Positions 1 to 13,085 of a stretch of 64,000 nucleotides of DNA are shown piece by piece. The stretch covers positions 7,483,389 to 7,547,388 of the forward strand of contig OZ037772.1 of assembly GCA_964035545.1 (NCBI GenBank), in the 5' to 3' direction. This DNA comes from Bugula neritina (taxonomy: Eukaryota > Bryozoa > Gymnolaemata > Cheilostomatida > Bugulidae). The position numbers were made by a program, and so were the translations under genes. How positions within the stretch are numbered: the stretch's first letter is position 1; each line of letters starts with the position of its first letter. The notes beneath the pieces were generated by a model, which was not told the DNA's origin, ran no database searches, and was given only the letters and a program-made list of their open reading frames with translations.

Positions 1-446
1 AAGTTACTGGCTCAGTGAATCCAAACTCACAGAAAGAACCTGTAAGTGTGAAATTACCAGCTCAAGTTTGTCTACCAGAACTTTATGGCAATGTAGAACC
101 TCCAATCAACATGATTTTTTAAAGAAATATATCAATCAGCAATCGGGTGCGTAACAAATATAATAATATCATATATAATAATATATGTAACATATGTCAA
201 TTGTTTTTATTAATTATGTATAGATGTACATATAAATGAATAAATAAATAAATATAAATATATAATTACATTAAATAAGATAAATATAAATAATCAAATA
301 TAAATAAATATATAAATAAACATATCAATAAATAAATATAGATAAATATAAATATATGAGTAAATACAATATAATACACTATAAATATATATACGCACAC
401 ACATATTTATCTACCAATCACATTAGCTGTAACACATTCAACTAAC
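1..446. other. AT-rich intron sequence with (AAATA)-type simple repeat
   Basis: This stretch is downstream of the last exon seen of the minus-strand cysteine-rich gene. Bases of about 230-370 are a degenerate AAATAAAT/ATAAATAT tract. I see no convincing cysteine-repeat exon here; the gene should continue past base 1. Confidence 0.5.
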
Positions 447-3400
447 CAATCAGACAGTCGTAGCAGTCAGCCTGTTCATCCTGTCCATAGTGCGGGTTGA
501 ATGTTCCATTAGCACAGTCGTGCTGGTAAGCATTCTCGGTGTTTATTGGGCAGTAATGACCCGGTGGACAAAGGTCATTCGGCTCTGTCAGACCACCTAG
601 CCAATCAGAACAGCAGATGGTTAGAGAAATGACTTAGACATGTTACCGTGGAAACTAGTTCTAACTGATGCACTTCCCATCTTGAACGATAACAATTTCT
701 CTCAATATAACTGGTAACTTAATTTAAAACTAAAGGACGAGAAAAATTGTTCGCTCATTACTTCATCTAAATAAGTAATGCTAACTTACATTTCAGTATC
801 CGTCTTCAGAGGTAAGTGAGTGAAATTTAAAGTTAAAATGTTGCTTTTAAAAATTTAAACAGTGAAACGGTTTATTGTAATGTTCTAACTATTAGATTTT
901 GTTCAATAAACTACGATATTGGTATCTGACATATATGTTCAATTGAGATAAATAAAATAATAAACAATGTTTCTTGTTTAGTTATTTGTAATAACATTTA
1001 GTGTAAGAACTACCTGTACAGTAGTATCCCGGGTCACAATCCGTACACTGATCCACCTGATAAAGGGCGCTGCTGTTAGAGTAAGTTCCTGACGGGCAAG
1101 GGTGTGAATCGAGTCGAGGCGTCTGCAGAGGGCAGTAATAGCCAGGTTTACAAGGCTGAGGTCCGTTGATTGTCCCCATCCCTGACGTTCCATAGCTAAA
1201 GTGTAGACAGTTATTGTCAATACAATCGTTTGGTGACTCTAACTGTTTATTTCTGTAAAACTTGTTATATGTCTTCCAAGAAGAAAAAAATATATTGAGG
1301 TTTAATTAAGAAATAACAAATAGTCCAAACGCTGAACAGATTACAAAAAGGATAAATATATGCAGCTGCAGGGGTAGAAACTTTGCGACCTCACTCAGGT
1401 ATTATTTAGCAAATGCAACAGAAGACACAAGACAGAAACTATTGAATATAAAAATATAAACTAAAAGCTACGGATATGCAAGCTAACCTTCGCCAATGAC
1501 TTCTAGAACCAAGCAGGTAAAGACAGTAAACACAAAATCTTACCTGCAGTAGTATCCCAGAGGGCACGGGTCACACTCGTCTGCTGAAGCCAGATCAGTT
1601 CTGTTGGAGAATGTTCCAGAAGGACACGGATACTGGTCATCGGCGATGGTTCCATTGGGACAGAAATAGCCTGGAACCATAGAACAGATTGATTGATTGA
1701 TTGATTGATTGATTTACTGCATATCACAAACATGACAACACGTTTCGAAATTCAGTGTAAATACTGGCTATAATATAAGTAGGTATGAACAAAAATGAAA
1801 GAAAAATAAACTAAGTCAAAACCCTGTTGGATTATTTAAAATAGAAGCTCATTTAAAGTATTTAAAAGACCTCCACTACTTTTGTACAGGGTTGTCAAAC
1901 ATAATACAGCTTTTAATTTAAGATATTCAAAGGAAGTGCCAAAAAACTCAAAATTAAAAGTTTGGTAAAACGTTGACCTCCAGTATTTGTGTACAAGATT
2001 GTCAAACAAAATACTGTAACTAAAAGTTCGAGAGATTCAAAATGCAAAATCAAGAACTTTGCAGAGCTGTTGGAAGGCTCTGCACATGCTCAATGAGCTC
2101 TAGCTGTGAGCCTATGACCAGCTTATCTGAAGGAGTTGGATTACCTGCTTTACAGAAGTGATCGGTGGTGTTGACCTCACACTGGCCCACTTCCGGACAG
2201 TAGTAGCTGTGGTCACAGAGTTTGCAGTTGAGAGGGGAGCCTGTCTTGGTGTTAGGGTTGTAGGTTCCCATCCTGCAGGGTATAGGGATATTGGTGGGGT
2301 TATCTGGGTCAGAGAAGGGGCAATAGTGACCACATGGGCAATCCTCACACTCAGTCGCGTCTGCAGAAGACAACAGAAAACTTAACTTTCATTTAATTTT
2401 TGAAACTTCCTTTAATCATTTGTTTACCATTTATATGCAGAGAAACCCAAACCACTTCAATTGATGAAAAAATCAATGAATCATGATACAAAGGACATGA
2501 GAACATTTCCAAAAGAATAAAAGTTAATATGCTACATTTATCAATAAATCATGATAAAAAAAAATTAACAGCTTTCCAAAAGAAAACAAACATAAAAAAT
2601 TCTTTAAAATATATAATGAATTCCCAAACTTAATTCTTAAAACTTCATACAAAAATAACCAAAATGGAAACCTTAACAATTCTACTGGAACATTCCATCA
2701 TAGTAAACACACACACACGTATCCAATACACTCACTAGTTAGTCCAGTGCGCCAGCTGGCCGTGCCAATGGGGCAGGGGTTTTGAGTCCCCTTCTCCGTA
2801 GAAGTGGGGCACCAGAATCCTGCTGGACATATTTCAGTATAGTTCGCTGACCCCTGTTCACAGTAGTAGCCAGCTGGGCAAGGCAGACACTGGGAGTGGT
2901 GCGTGGCGTTCTCGTAAGGGTTATAAGTTCCAGCTACAAGCAAAACATGAAATATTAGCCAAGTTATTATAGCATTGTATGTTGTAAGTCATCCAACCTT
3001 AAATCATATCTTTTATATGAAACATCATAAATTTCAAATCTAGTAATATTCAAATACCATTACTGAGTGTAATAAATGACCTCTATTTCTACATGAATCA
3101 TTGTCATTCTGATCTCAGCTAATTCAATCTTACTTTAACACAAAGAAACTAGCCCCGACTAGTCAACTAAATACACGGCCATTCTTATTTTAGTGCCTTT
3201 GTGTGGGAGAAGACAACTATGCAAGATAGAACTGATGATGGAAAAACAATCGAACTGAACAAACTTTCCAGATGATATGCGATCGAGTCATGAAAAAAAA
3301 TGTCGAACGCCTCAAACATCTCAAAGACATGTGAAGCCTAAATAAGTAAGTCATGGGGTGCATTACACAGGTGTAATTTATGTAATATGGATCCAGACAC

Positions 3401-6400
3401 TTACTTAGTTTATTTCTACTGAAATGGAATTAGACATACCTGAGCAGGGGTACTCTCTGGGATCGGTGGTGCCCTGAGGACAGTAGTATCCCGGTGGGCA
3501 GGGGTGGAGAGTCGGGTCGGTCACATTGGCTACCGAACAGTGATAACCTGCCAATAACAAGAACCACAGACTATATACAACACTAGAGACTACTCAATGA
3601 AAAAGTCGTCTGCAAACTCTGCCTCATATTTTAGCAGCATTTGCTGTGAAACAATTAAATTTGGCAGCAGCGGGACACACATTAATAGCTCAACATCACC
3701 TAACATAAAAGAAAAAGTACAACTGCACGGCAAGGCACAGTTTAGCATTTAAAAACAATAAATTTCATTCAAATAAGGGTAGTTATCATAGCAATGACCT
3801 TGAACTGACCTGAAGGGCAAATGATGCACTCAGACTTGTCCTCAGCCTGGGTGTACGGGTTGTAAGTGCCTGTCTTACAGGGCCAGAACTTCAGACCGTC
3901 ACACCAGCCGCCCGGAGGGCAGATTCCTTCTGGCGGTGTTGGGGACGTGCTGCCGACAGAGCAAACGAATCCTCTTTCACAGGGAAAACAGGAAGTGGAT
4001 CTGCCGTTAGAGTAATGGCCGGCAGGACACTCGGCTCTCGAGTTGTCTGGTAAATGTAAAGAATGGGTCAGCTGGTCTTTTCATTCACAAATTCGAACAA
4101 ACCAAAAACTTACTCATTCATACTTAAACTAACAAAAAAACTACTACTCTAAGTTATGATATCTGTTGATCAAAACGTAAGTAGAAATTGGCATAACGAC
4201 AGTTTACAATTTCAACCTCTTATGTTCATGATTCACATGCTAGTCTACTTTGCATCAGATTGCTAAACTTTGTATTATATTATTATGAGTTACACCAACT
4301 ATTATACTCTTTATTATTACCATTAATAACAATCAGACTATGATTGAGTCTGCACGCTCCACTCATACTGTGAATCACAGAATTGTTCTATTTTAATGAT
4401 GAGTCATATTCACAGTGATAACTACTAAACACTAAGAATATTAATGATATTCACAGTGAGTGTCTCTACACTTAATGACTCATAATCACAGTGACTGTGT
4501 CTACACTCAATGACTCATTCTCGCAGTGAGTGTCTCTGCACTCAATGAATCACACTCACATTGAGTGCGATTTCATTCAATGACTCATACTCACAGTGAG
4601 TGTCTCTACAGAAGAATCCCGGTTCACAGCTCGTGCAGTTTACACTCTCTGCTGCTGAATACTCGCCAGGCTCACATCTGATTGGTCCTTGGTCAGCACG
4701 CGGACAGTAAGAACCGGCCGGACAACTTGTGCAAGCGTCTTGTGACCCGTAGGAGAAGAATCCAGGAAGACATGGTGTACTGTAACATTGTATTCACATT
4801 GATAACTAAAGTTGAAGACAAAGTGTGTACTGTAACAGTGCATCCGCACTCATGACTGGTTTTAAAGAAGCCATTTGTATCATGGTTAGTGGTTGCTTCA
4901 ACAAAATATTTGATACAGATATAACCATATCAAATCCATCAGCAAGATAAATAGATAATCAAAGATATAAATACTAAATGAAACTGAAATTGGGAGAAGT
5001 CATTGTGTAGCGGCTAGAGCGCTGGCCTAGTAAACCCAAGTTCAGCGCTTTGAGTGCCAGCAAAGGTGTTTGGAAGAACATCCAGTCATAATAACTCTTT
5101 TGTCACATATGAATAAGCCTAGGTCAATTCTAAAAACTTTTTTATCAGGGGTTCTCACAGGGATAGTGACTAATAATTTGCGGCAGATTTTTCGTTATGA
5201 AACTGAAAAACAGCTCAGTAATAAGTAAGATGATGTTCTAAGTCTATATTATATATTTATAACTCTTAGATTTACACATAGCCTCAGTTCCAAGCTCACC
5301 TGGAATCTTGATCAACATCTGGACACTCGTAGCCCACCGGGCAGGTGGTGCATTCAGTCTGATTAGCTTCGGCATATGTACCAGTATTACAGGGTATCTC
5401 TATAGCCAGGTTAGTTACTGGACAGGCGTGTCCGGCGGGACAGGAAGTACACTCCGTCTGTAGTCCTACGCTGTATGTACCAGGGTCACAGGCTATGGCT
5501 GTGGAAGAGTTGACCTCAGGACATGCGTACCTAAAGTTGCAAAACATAACTTTATATGAATGTAAAAATAAAATATACTATAGCAAATGATAGGCTGAAA
5601 AACTAAATATGAATTTATATAACCATTTAATCTTCTATTTAGATTACATTGTAAAATAAATAGTTTTAATATACAATAAAATACGAAAAAAAATAAAATA
5701 TACTAGACATTGAAAAGCTAAAAACAAAATTCTAAAATACGAGTATGATGTATGTAACCAGAAATCAGTTATTCTTTCATTTAGAATACATACGAAAAAA
5801 TACTATAAATTATAAAATATTTGTCCTTGAGCGGATTTTTTGAGATATAGATACATAAACAATAAACAAATAAATAACTAGATGTGCAAACAATAACCAA
5901 ACAACTGTTCATCATTGAAATAGTTACCCTGCAGGGCAATCAGTGCAAGCAGTCTGGCCCGAGAGCGAGTAGGTGCCAGGTAAACAGTCCTCTATGTCAG
6001 TGCCATCAACATTGGGGCAGATTTTACCTGCGGGACACTTAGTGCAGGAAGAGGCCATACCTGTTGAGTAGTAGCCTGAGAGACAGGCTATCTGCAGATC
6101 AGTTCTGTAATTATATACAGGGGAGATAACTCTGAGAAATCAAACTATTTTAGGTGTTGACTCAAGATTAATTCAAGGCACAATGCTTAAAATAATAACA
6201 GTATTTTAGCACCCAGGGTTTCATGTCATAAATCCATTGTGAATACAAATCACATTGTAACTAATGTTTCAAAGTAAATTGTATTAGTTTCATTGTCTAT
6301 AAAAGTGTTATTGGAATGTTGCTAGAAGCAGCACAGAGTTCGGGGTGACTGAGTGCGATATTTTCATACACATAGTTGTTCAAACTCCGAACCCTCAACT

Positions 6401-9400
6401 CAACTATTGAGGCAGCGTATCAGGGTTACTCACTCTTTATCCGGACAGTAGCTGCCGGCCAGACAGGATGTACAAGAAGCTGAGCCGAGCGTAGAGTAAG
6501 TCCCGTCAGCACAGGGAGTATTGGCTGTCGGGTCAGCAGAGTCAGGACATTCGTAGCCTGCTGGGCATGACGTGCAGTTGGTGGCGCCAGCAGTGCTCAC
6601 CTCTCCTGTAAACAGAGCACACAGAACATAGGCTATGGTTTATATCAACTCAATGAAAGTATATCATTACAGACTAGTGTTAAACTTTATAGGCTGTCCA
6701 CCTATTAGTATTGTAAAACTCTATAGCATTTCAACAGTGTGAAATTTCTTTAACCTATCAGTATTGTTTTGTAATGTAAGTTATATATTAAAATGCACTT
6801 TCTTGAAAATTAAAATCAAAGCTGAATGGAGACTGAGTAAGTACTATCATCAAAATCAGTCAGCATGGCTTCAGCTTTGCGGCTGATTTGAAGCTCCAAA
6901 AACAAAATTATAAACTACTAAACACGCACATGACTTATACCCTTAAAACAACCAATGCTACTAAAACCTCAGCCTCCAATATAAATCATAATCATTCTGC
7001 TAAAACTAGGATTGAGAGAACGGGCTATGCCCTACCTGGTCCACAGGCTACTGGGCCTGAGTCTGTGTATGGGCAAAAGAACCCAGCATCACACACTGTA
7101 CAGGAAGTGCTGGTTGGGTCAAGGTTGTATGTGCCACGAGGACACAACTCCGGTGACGAGTTTGTAGTGAGACACAAGTAGCCTAAAACAATAGAGTAAT
7201 AAGAACATAGCCAGAGTGAACTGATGCTATACTATATGATGTGGGGTGGCATCTGTGGGCTCCCTAACCTATACTCTCAGCTAATCAGTATGATCATCAA
7301 GCAGAAAATGTTTTAAAAAATCATTGAGCTCTAACGATTTTGACTAAATGTTACTTATTAAAAAAGAGTGCATGTTAACATAACTTTTCCAGAATCTCGG
7401 AAATGAAATACATTGACACCAGTAATACATGCTGGAACTCTGCCAGATGCTTTAGCTTCATAATAAGATGAAAGAGCGTTTTACAACGACCTGGCTACAG
7501 ATACAACTGTGCTCTACACACATAACTATACACTACACACAACTGTACACTACACACACAACTGTACACTACACACACAACTGTACACTACACATAACTA
7601 TACACTACACACACAACTGTACACTACACACAACTATACACTACACACACAACTGTACACTACACACACAACTGTACACTACACACACAACTACACACTA
7701 CACACAACTGTACACTACACACACAACTGTACTCTACACACAACTTTACACACAGTTATCACTAAGTAGATTGAGCTGTTGTAGCAGTTGGCACGTATGA
7801 AGCAGACGTTGTGCACAGCATAAAGTAACCAACCTGTAGGGCACTGAGTGCACGTCTGAGATAGCCCGAGAGAGTATGTGCCAGAGAGACAAGATTCGAC
7901 GTCTGCAGCTAAGGTACTCGGGCACTGTTTACCTGCAGGACACGCTATACAGGAAACAGCTTGTGTGTCGCTATAGTAACCAGCCGTACACGCAGTCTCT
8001 TCACCTGCACCCGTAGGACAGGCGTTACCAGCCGTGCACTCCAGACATGTCAACTCTACAGACAGGAAACAGAATATTACCTAAGAACTCATAGCAAATG
8101 ATGGGGGTGGAGTGAACGCCTACAACACTAAACTGTTCTTCAAAGAGGGAAACGGAGGCTTTCATATAATATATAACTTCTATTAGTTGAAGGCAGCCAT
8201 TACTAAACACTATATTGCGATGAAGTAGATCATATTGGCAAAATGCCACAGTTGGAGATTATATAAGAGAACATATATATCTATCTATATATTTTTATCA
8301 ATGCTTAAAGCATCAGCAAACAAACAGAGTATACCTCTTTATCTCAAAATTATTACTTGTGCATTGAGAACACCACATACTTGAAAATCAAATTTATCAT
8401 TCTTGGAATTTTAGAGTGAAAAACAATTTAGTTTTAGTGACAGCAACTATTTCAAAGGATGGGTGTAGTATACGATATTGGTGGACAGAACGAGCCTCCT
8501 GTTAAATATGAATAATAAAGCCTGAGGTCTAACAGATGAAACTCACCTCCAGCAGGAGAGTAATAGCCTGGCCCACAGCTTTGAGGGGCGGTGTTTGAGC
8601 CATCGCAATACTGGCCAACAGGACATGGCGTGCAAGATGTAGATGAGGCTAAGCTATACTTTCCTGTTGAAATATAAATTTAGGTTTGAAATGACACCTG
8701 TCGTTTTTTACCAATAGCCAATAGGATACAAGCAGTGACAGAAATGACTCAGTGACACTTCCTTACAGGTACTTACAATGGCTGTCATACAGCGAGTAAC
8801 TCAGTGACACTTTTAAAAGCAAGTACTGGCAGATGCTGGTCATATAAAGTAAATAACTTTTCAACCACTGACAAGCACTGACTCAAAATGACACTACTGA
8901 CCTAAACTAAATTTATATGTAGTAGAAAAAGAGTATGAGCAGTCATTAGTAATTAAAGTCATAATCAAAACCAAAACGAATTACAAAATGCTGTAAAATG
9001 TATACTGAAGCTTTTATAAAAATGAAAATGGCTTTATTATAGCCAACTGTGATCACTGTAGTAAAGCATATAAATGAACATTGCAAACTGTAATCTGCAG
9101 AAGACAGGCTGGGTCTAACCTGTGTCACACACAATCTCCTGTATGCCATCGGGACAGTAATAACCGGCAGTACAAGGAGAACATGTGTGATTTCCTAGGG
9201 CTGAGGAGGTTCCAGCAAAACACTTGACAGGATCATCCCTAAAAGAAAAAAATTATGTCACTTCACAGAACTCCTGGAGAGACAAGTTTTTCATATTTCT
9301 ATTCTCTTATACAATTGTTTACCATTTAATAAACACTTGTTATGGATAAAAAAGTAAACACAATTTATGTATTTATACCACTATATTACATATCTGAGGT

Positions 9401-12400
9401 TTAAACATTTCACAAAATTAAACTTGATCGATTTCAAAATGGCTGAGAGATACATGTTTCTAATTGCTCTTAACAACAGAAAAGGTCAAATAAAGCACGT
9501 AGCAATAACACTTTGAAATGGAGTTGATTGTGAGAGTTCCTAAAAGAATGTTTGTATGAAATGGAAATCAAAGTAGACCCAAATACCTGCCTATAGATGT
9601 ATTCAAGTCTACTGTTTGTCTAATAAAGTGAGCTCAAAAGAAATAATCAATAATTCTGGGCAATTTTCAATACTGTTATATATGAACAGCTCATTGAGCC
9701 TATAATCGCGAGGATTACGTCAAAATCTTAGCCTAATTTCTAAAACAAACAAGTGCTAACTTATTTTTAGCTTCTGGTGAGCCCAAATATATTTTAAACT
9801 CAATTTTCACATTAGTATAATGGAATTTCATAAGAAAAATGGATATTGGTGATATTAAAGAGCAAATGTCCTATAAAAACAGTATGTACTGTAGGTTCAA
9901 TTATTATTCTTTTTACTTCACTTCAACTAGAAAAAAACTTTAGTTCAAATCAACAATTTCCCAACTTTCAACGAAGAATTACCACTTAAGATCCAAAAAT
10001 CTAATTAATGACATCTACATGTTGAATCCCATTCAAATCAGAATGGCTAGATGCAGCACAAATGTCCAAGTCATTGAGTGTAGTCTTTTTTGTCTGAACT
10101 CCAAGCCTTAGCTCAAAACTTGAAGTTCACCCCAAAAACACAACAGTGACTACAAACTTTGTGCTAATTCTACATCAGCTCCGAGTTAGGATTGACTAAG
10201 TGCAGTAGCTGACAATTCTCGAGTTTGGAGTTAGGGGTTTAAATTCCCAACTCCAACTCCAAACTCGAGAACCTCCAACAACTACCATCAGCCACCCTCG
10301 ACTCGGAGTTGCTTGGAAAATTTCTAACAAAAGTGTGAAAATTCGCTAAGTTACGAGTGAGATACTCACGCAGGGTCCCCACAAGAGTACCCAGCTGGAC
10401 ATGGATCACATCTATCTTGAGCTAGATTGGGCACAGTGCCAGTTTCGCATTGAGTGCAGCTTTTAGTACCCTCTTCTGCATAGTATCCATCAGGGCACCT
10501 GACAGCACTGTCATAACTGACACAGTCATGACCAGCAGGGCATGGGCTGCAGGTGCTTGACCCTGAATACCAAATCATCTACACTTATACACTTATACAA
10601 CTAACATGCCAGCAAACAATTTCTTAAAAGACCATCACTGCAACAAGCAGATAAAAAGCTTTCTAGAAACTTCTCTAACCTGCTGAGTCTGTATATTCTC
10701 CATCAGGGCACCTGCTACAGTTTGCCTGCTGCAGAGCACTATAGTAGCCCGGTTGACATTGGGTGACAAGTGATGGTGGAAGACAGCTGGAGCCGGCCGG
10801 GCAATCGTCACAAGATGTCTGCCCTTCCTGGGTGGCGTATTGCCCGTCTGCGCAGACGACGGGCTCTGTGTCGGTAGAAGGACAGTACATGCCGGCGGGA
10901 CAGGAAGTACAGTTATTAGCACCTTGGAGAGAGTACTGACCGGAGCCGCACGCCACCGGTACAGATGTACCGGCAACGTCTGCACAGCTGTATCCTGCCG
11001 GGCACGGGTCACATCCTATGGAACCAGCGGAGCTACTGTATGTACCTTGAGCACACACCTGCCAAATGTAGACATCAGAGACTTAACAGTACATCAAACG
11101 TAGAAATCATTTAATTGTGAATATGAAGTCATAAAGTAGTAGTTTAATAGAGAGACATTTTAGGACACATAGCATCGAGAGTAAAGGTTATTACTAATCA
11201 GCATAGCAAGTGGAAACAACTGCAGACACTATTGGAGTGAGTGGAGAGAAAAGTCAATAGTCACACTCATCACTAGAATAGCAGTTGAGAATTCACTTAC
11301 TAGCTAGGAGTTAAGAGTGGAGAATAATTGTCACGAAAAAAGTTGAGCAAAAACTCATGGTTACTAGTTGAGAGTCACTTTAGTTGAGAGTCACAACACA
11401 CAGTTATTGGAGAGTTACTAATAAAGTGAAGAGTTACAAAAGTTGATTTTCAGTTGAGTCCGGCTGCCAGCTACAAACCTGGCAAGCAGAAGAGCTACTC
11501 TCTCCATTTCCTGAGCCATACTGACCAGCTGGACACGGGTTGGGGGCTGCCGCTCCTCCCTCACAACTACAAGAATCCCATAAAATCAAGGGCTAAATAT
11601 TGTATTCTAAGAGAACTCAGCTAGAGTTAGATAAAATCCAGAATAACATCCCTCTATTTTATGTGAGTTTTCAAACTATAAAAAATAAAGTTGGAATTCA
11701 TGAAAAATATACAGTAATTCCAAGTTAACACCTGTAAGCTAAGAGTAAACATGATAAACAAAGTGTTTAATCAAGTTATGCTAATGCAAACAAGGAACCA
11801 TAGAGAGTAAATCTACAAGTGATTGCATTAAGAGAATAGGCCAATTCTACTCCTCATAGAAATTGATCACAAGCAACAATACCCTGTATTTATCTATTGC
11901 TTGGATACACTGTAAACTATGAATATATAATCTGTAGAGTGCAGCTACACCTAGAATATAGTCATAGTGTAACAGTGAGTATGTTTAACAGACTTGGTTT
12001 CAAGTGAGGAAACTTTTAGATTCCTACAAATTCATCAGTTAACAAATATTTGCTTGAATTGATATATCTTCAGCAGTTTGTGTTTGCCTGTTTTATGCAT
12101 CAACAAAATACGCAGAAAAAAACAATATAAATGCAAAGGAAGTGAGCTATAGCCTATAGAGAGACATCTAGTTGCACCCTATTTTTCACATTGAATTTAT
12201 GCCTATTGGTTTAAGACAAGTGTGATATTTTTGTGGGTTGAATAGAACTAGTGCCTGAACATAATCTTTGTTAGAGAGAACAAGATGTGTTGTACAGTTG
12301 AAGCAATCTTTATTGAGTAGAATAATATAATATTAAAGGTCCTCTGCCAGTGAGCTCCAGTAGTAGACTGAACTACACTGGAGCTCGCTGGCTTTTATAT

Positions 12401-13085
12401 ACAGCAAGAGATAGGGTTTTTCCTTTGTTGCCGAGATCGGAGGTCCGAAACGCCGACCTTCGGCATTTTGGAAGTCCGAAACGCCGAATTTCAGCACTTC
12501 GGCATTTCGGCAGTCCGAAACACCGACCTTCGGCATCTCGGGGCTTTCGGCAGCCCGAAATGCCAACTATCGGTATTTCGGCATATCGGAAAGCCGAAAT
12601 GCCGATCTCGGGCAACAGGAAACAAGCGCATGCAAAAATCCACACTACAAGGAAGGGGGGCTGAATATTTTCAGTACAGAAGCCCCTAATGTGTGTTAGA
12701 ATACTTAAGCCACCTAATTGCACATAACTCTAACATATATGGGTGTCTTTCAACAAGCCAACAATTTGCCATCATAAATCTGGTTTCCCTCAGTTTGGCA
12801 ATATGAGAAGTTGGTTATACAAAATGTAACATAATTTTAGTTCAATTTGAGGCCAGCAACTCAAAACTCCACTTAAATACTTTATGTATGTTAGCAGTTT
12901 TTTGCAGTAAGTTGCCATGTTAATTGAGTGATAAAAAAACCAAACAAGACTAGTCACAAGGTAGCCTAAGGCCCTAGGGTGTGATTATACTTACTAGAAT
13001 CCAGGTTCACAAGTTATGCATGATGAGCTGTTAAAGTAGGAGCCAGCAGGACAGCTGGTTATACAGTCAGTTGAGCAATCACAAG
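447..13085 (-). CDS. Large cysteine-rich GCC2/GCC3 (Ephrin_rec_like) repeat protein, partial, 19 exons
   Basis: Nineteen exons join in one open frame (3324 nt, about 1108 codons). In transcript order they are 12995-13085, 11479-11566, 10680-11058, 10370-10562, 9120-9238, 8547-8663, 7834-8055, 7036-7182, 6434-6605, 5928-6104, 5300-5530, 4610-4779, 3810-4046, 3440-3547, 2736-2933, 2145-2360, 1544-1670, 1014-1195 and 447-596. Every junction has GT/AG and compatible phase, and most introns are phase 1 or 2. The protein is a string of about 45-55 residue repeats with the pattern C-P-A-G-Y-x-C-P ... C-x-x-G-T-Y-S ... C-x-x-C, typical of GCC2_GCC3/Ephrin_rec_like modules in secreted or cell-surface proteins. 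Many N-x-S/T sites fit an extracellular location. No signal peptide, membrane segment or other domain is visible, because both ends are missing: exon 12995-13085 needs one base from an upstream exon, and exon 447-596 ends in phase 1 at a donor. The overall protein is unnamed. Further exons hidden in the larger introns cannot be excluded. Confidence 0.85.
1684..1716. repeat. (GATT)n microsatellite
   Basis: About six tandem GATT units sit just 5' of exon 1544-1670 of the minus-strand gene, within a few bases of its splice acceptor. Confidence 0.8.
4450..4609. repeat. Minisatellite of about 35 bp running into a splice donor
   Basis: Four to five degenerate units of about 35 bp contain ACTCACAGTGAGTGTCTCTAC and variants, with anchor points near 4456, 4491, 4527, 4561 and 4595. 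The last unit ends exactly at the donor of exon 4610-4779 (minus strand GTAGAGACAC), so each unit carries a copy of the 5' splice site sequence. More diverged units continue upstream to about 4370. Confidence 0.75.
5005..5195 (+). mobile_element. tRNA-derived SINE copy
   Basis: The segment starts with a tRNA-like A box (TAGCGGCTAGAGCG, about 5009-5022) and carries a body that includes AACATCCAGTCATAAT and a terminal part GGGGTTCTCACAGGGATAGTG. The body recurs at 43690-43860 and 52800-52945, which shows it is a dispersed family. It lies in an intron of the cysteine-rich gene. Confidence 0.6.
7505..7757. repeat. Minisatellite, 17-19 bp unit
   Basis: About thirteen units of the type CTACACACACAACTGTACA repeat, with an alternating CTATACA variant. 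It lies in the intron next to exon 7834-8055. Its open frames in both strands come only from the repeat composition (Thr-His-Tyr strings) and are not coding. Confidence 0.85.
10216..10271. repeat. Inverted repeat (hairpin) in intron
   Basis: TTCTCGAGTTTGGAGTT at the left is answered by AACTCCAAACTCGAGAA at the right, a perfect 17-bp arm pair around a loop of about 22 bases. It sits in the intron upstream of exon 10370-10562. There is no sign that it belongs to a larger element. Confidence 0.7.
12221..12735 (-). mobile_element. Solo LTR, minus strand, with internal palindromic array
   Basis: Read on the minus strand it has a TGT start (TGTTAGAGTTATG), a TATA-like box (GTATATAAAAGCC), the core TCTACTACTGGAGCTC, an AATAAAG polyadenylation signal and an end of the type ACCCACAAAAATATCACA. 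The core, the AATAAA and the CCCACAAAA end match the LTRs of the retrotransposon at 20204-25608, so it is a related but distinct LTR family. Between about 12436 and 12612 it carries repeated CCGAAATGCCGA-type palindromes. I saw no clean target duplication, so the exact ends are provisional. It lies in an intron of the cysteine-rich gene. Confidence 0.6.

Noticed and set aside
1-120. Possible further exon of the cysteine-rich gene
   Set aside because: Neither strand gives the CPxGxYC pattern seen in all other exons.
1014-1181. Shorter version of the exon ending at 1181 (acceptor GTCAG)
   Set aside because: It breaks the reading frame with the preceding exon; the acceptor after 1195 (CTTTAG) restores phase and keeps the frame open.
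7509-7769. Possible CRISPR-like or coding repeat (Thr-His-Tyr frames)
   Set aside because: Units are directly adjacent without unique spacers; it is a 17-19 bp minisatellite in an intron, and the frames follow from composition.
10840-11103. Plus-strand frame of 87 codons (also 2158-2385 and 12350-12664)
   Set aside because: The first two are antisense to cysteine-repeat exons; the third lies in the palindromic array of a solo LTR.
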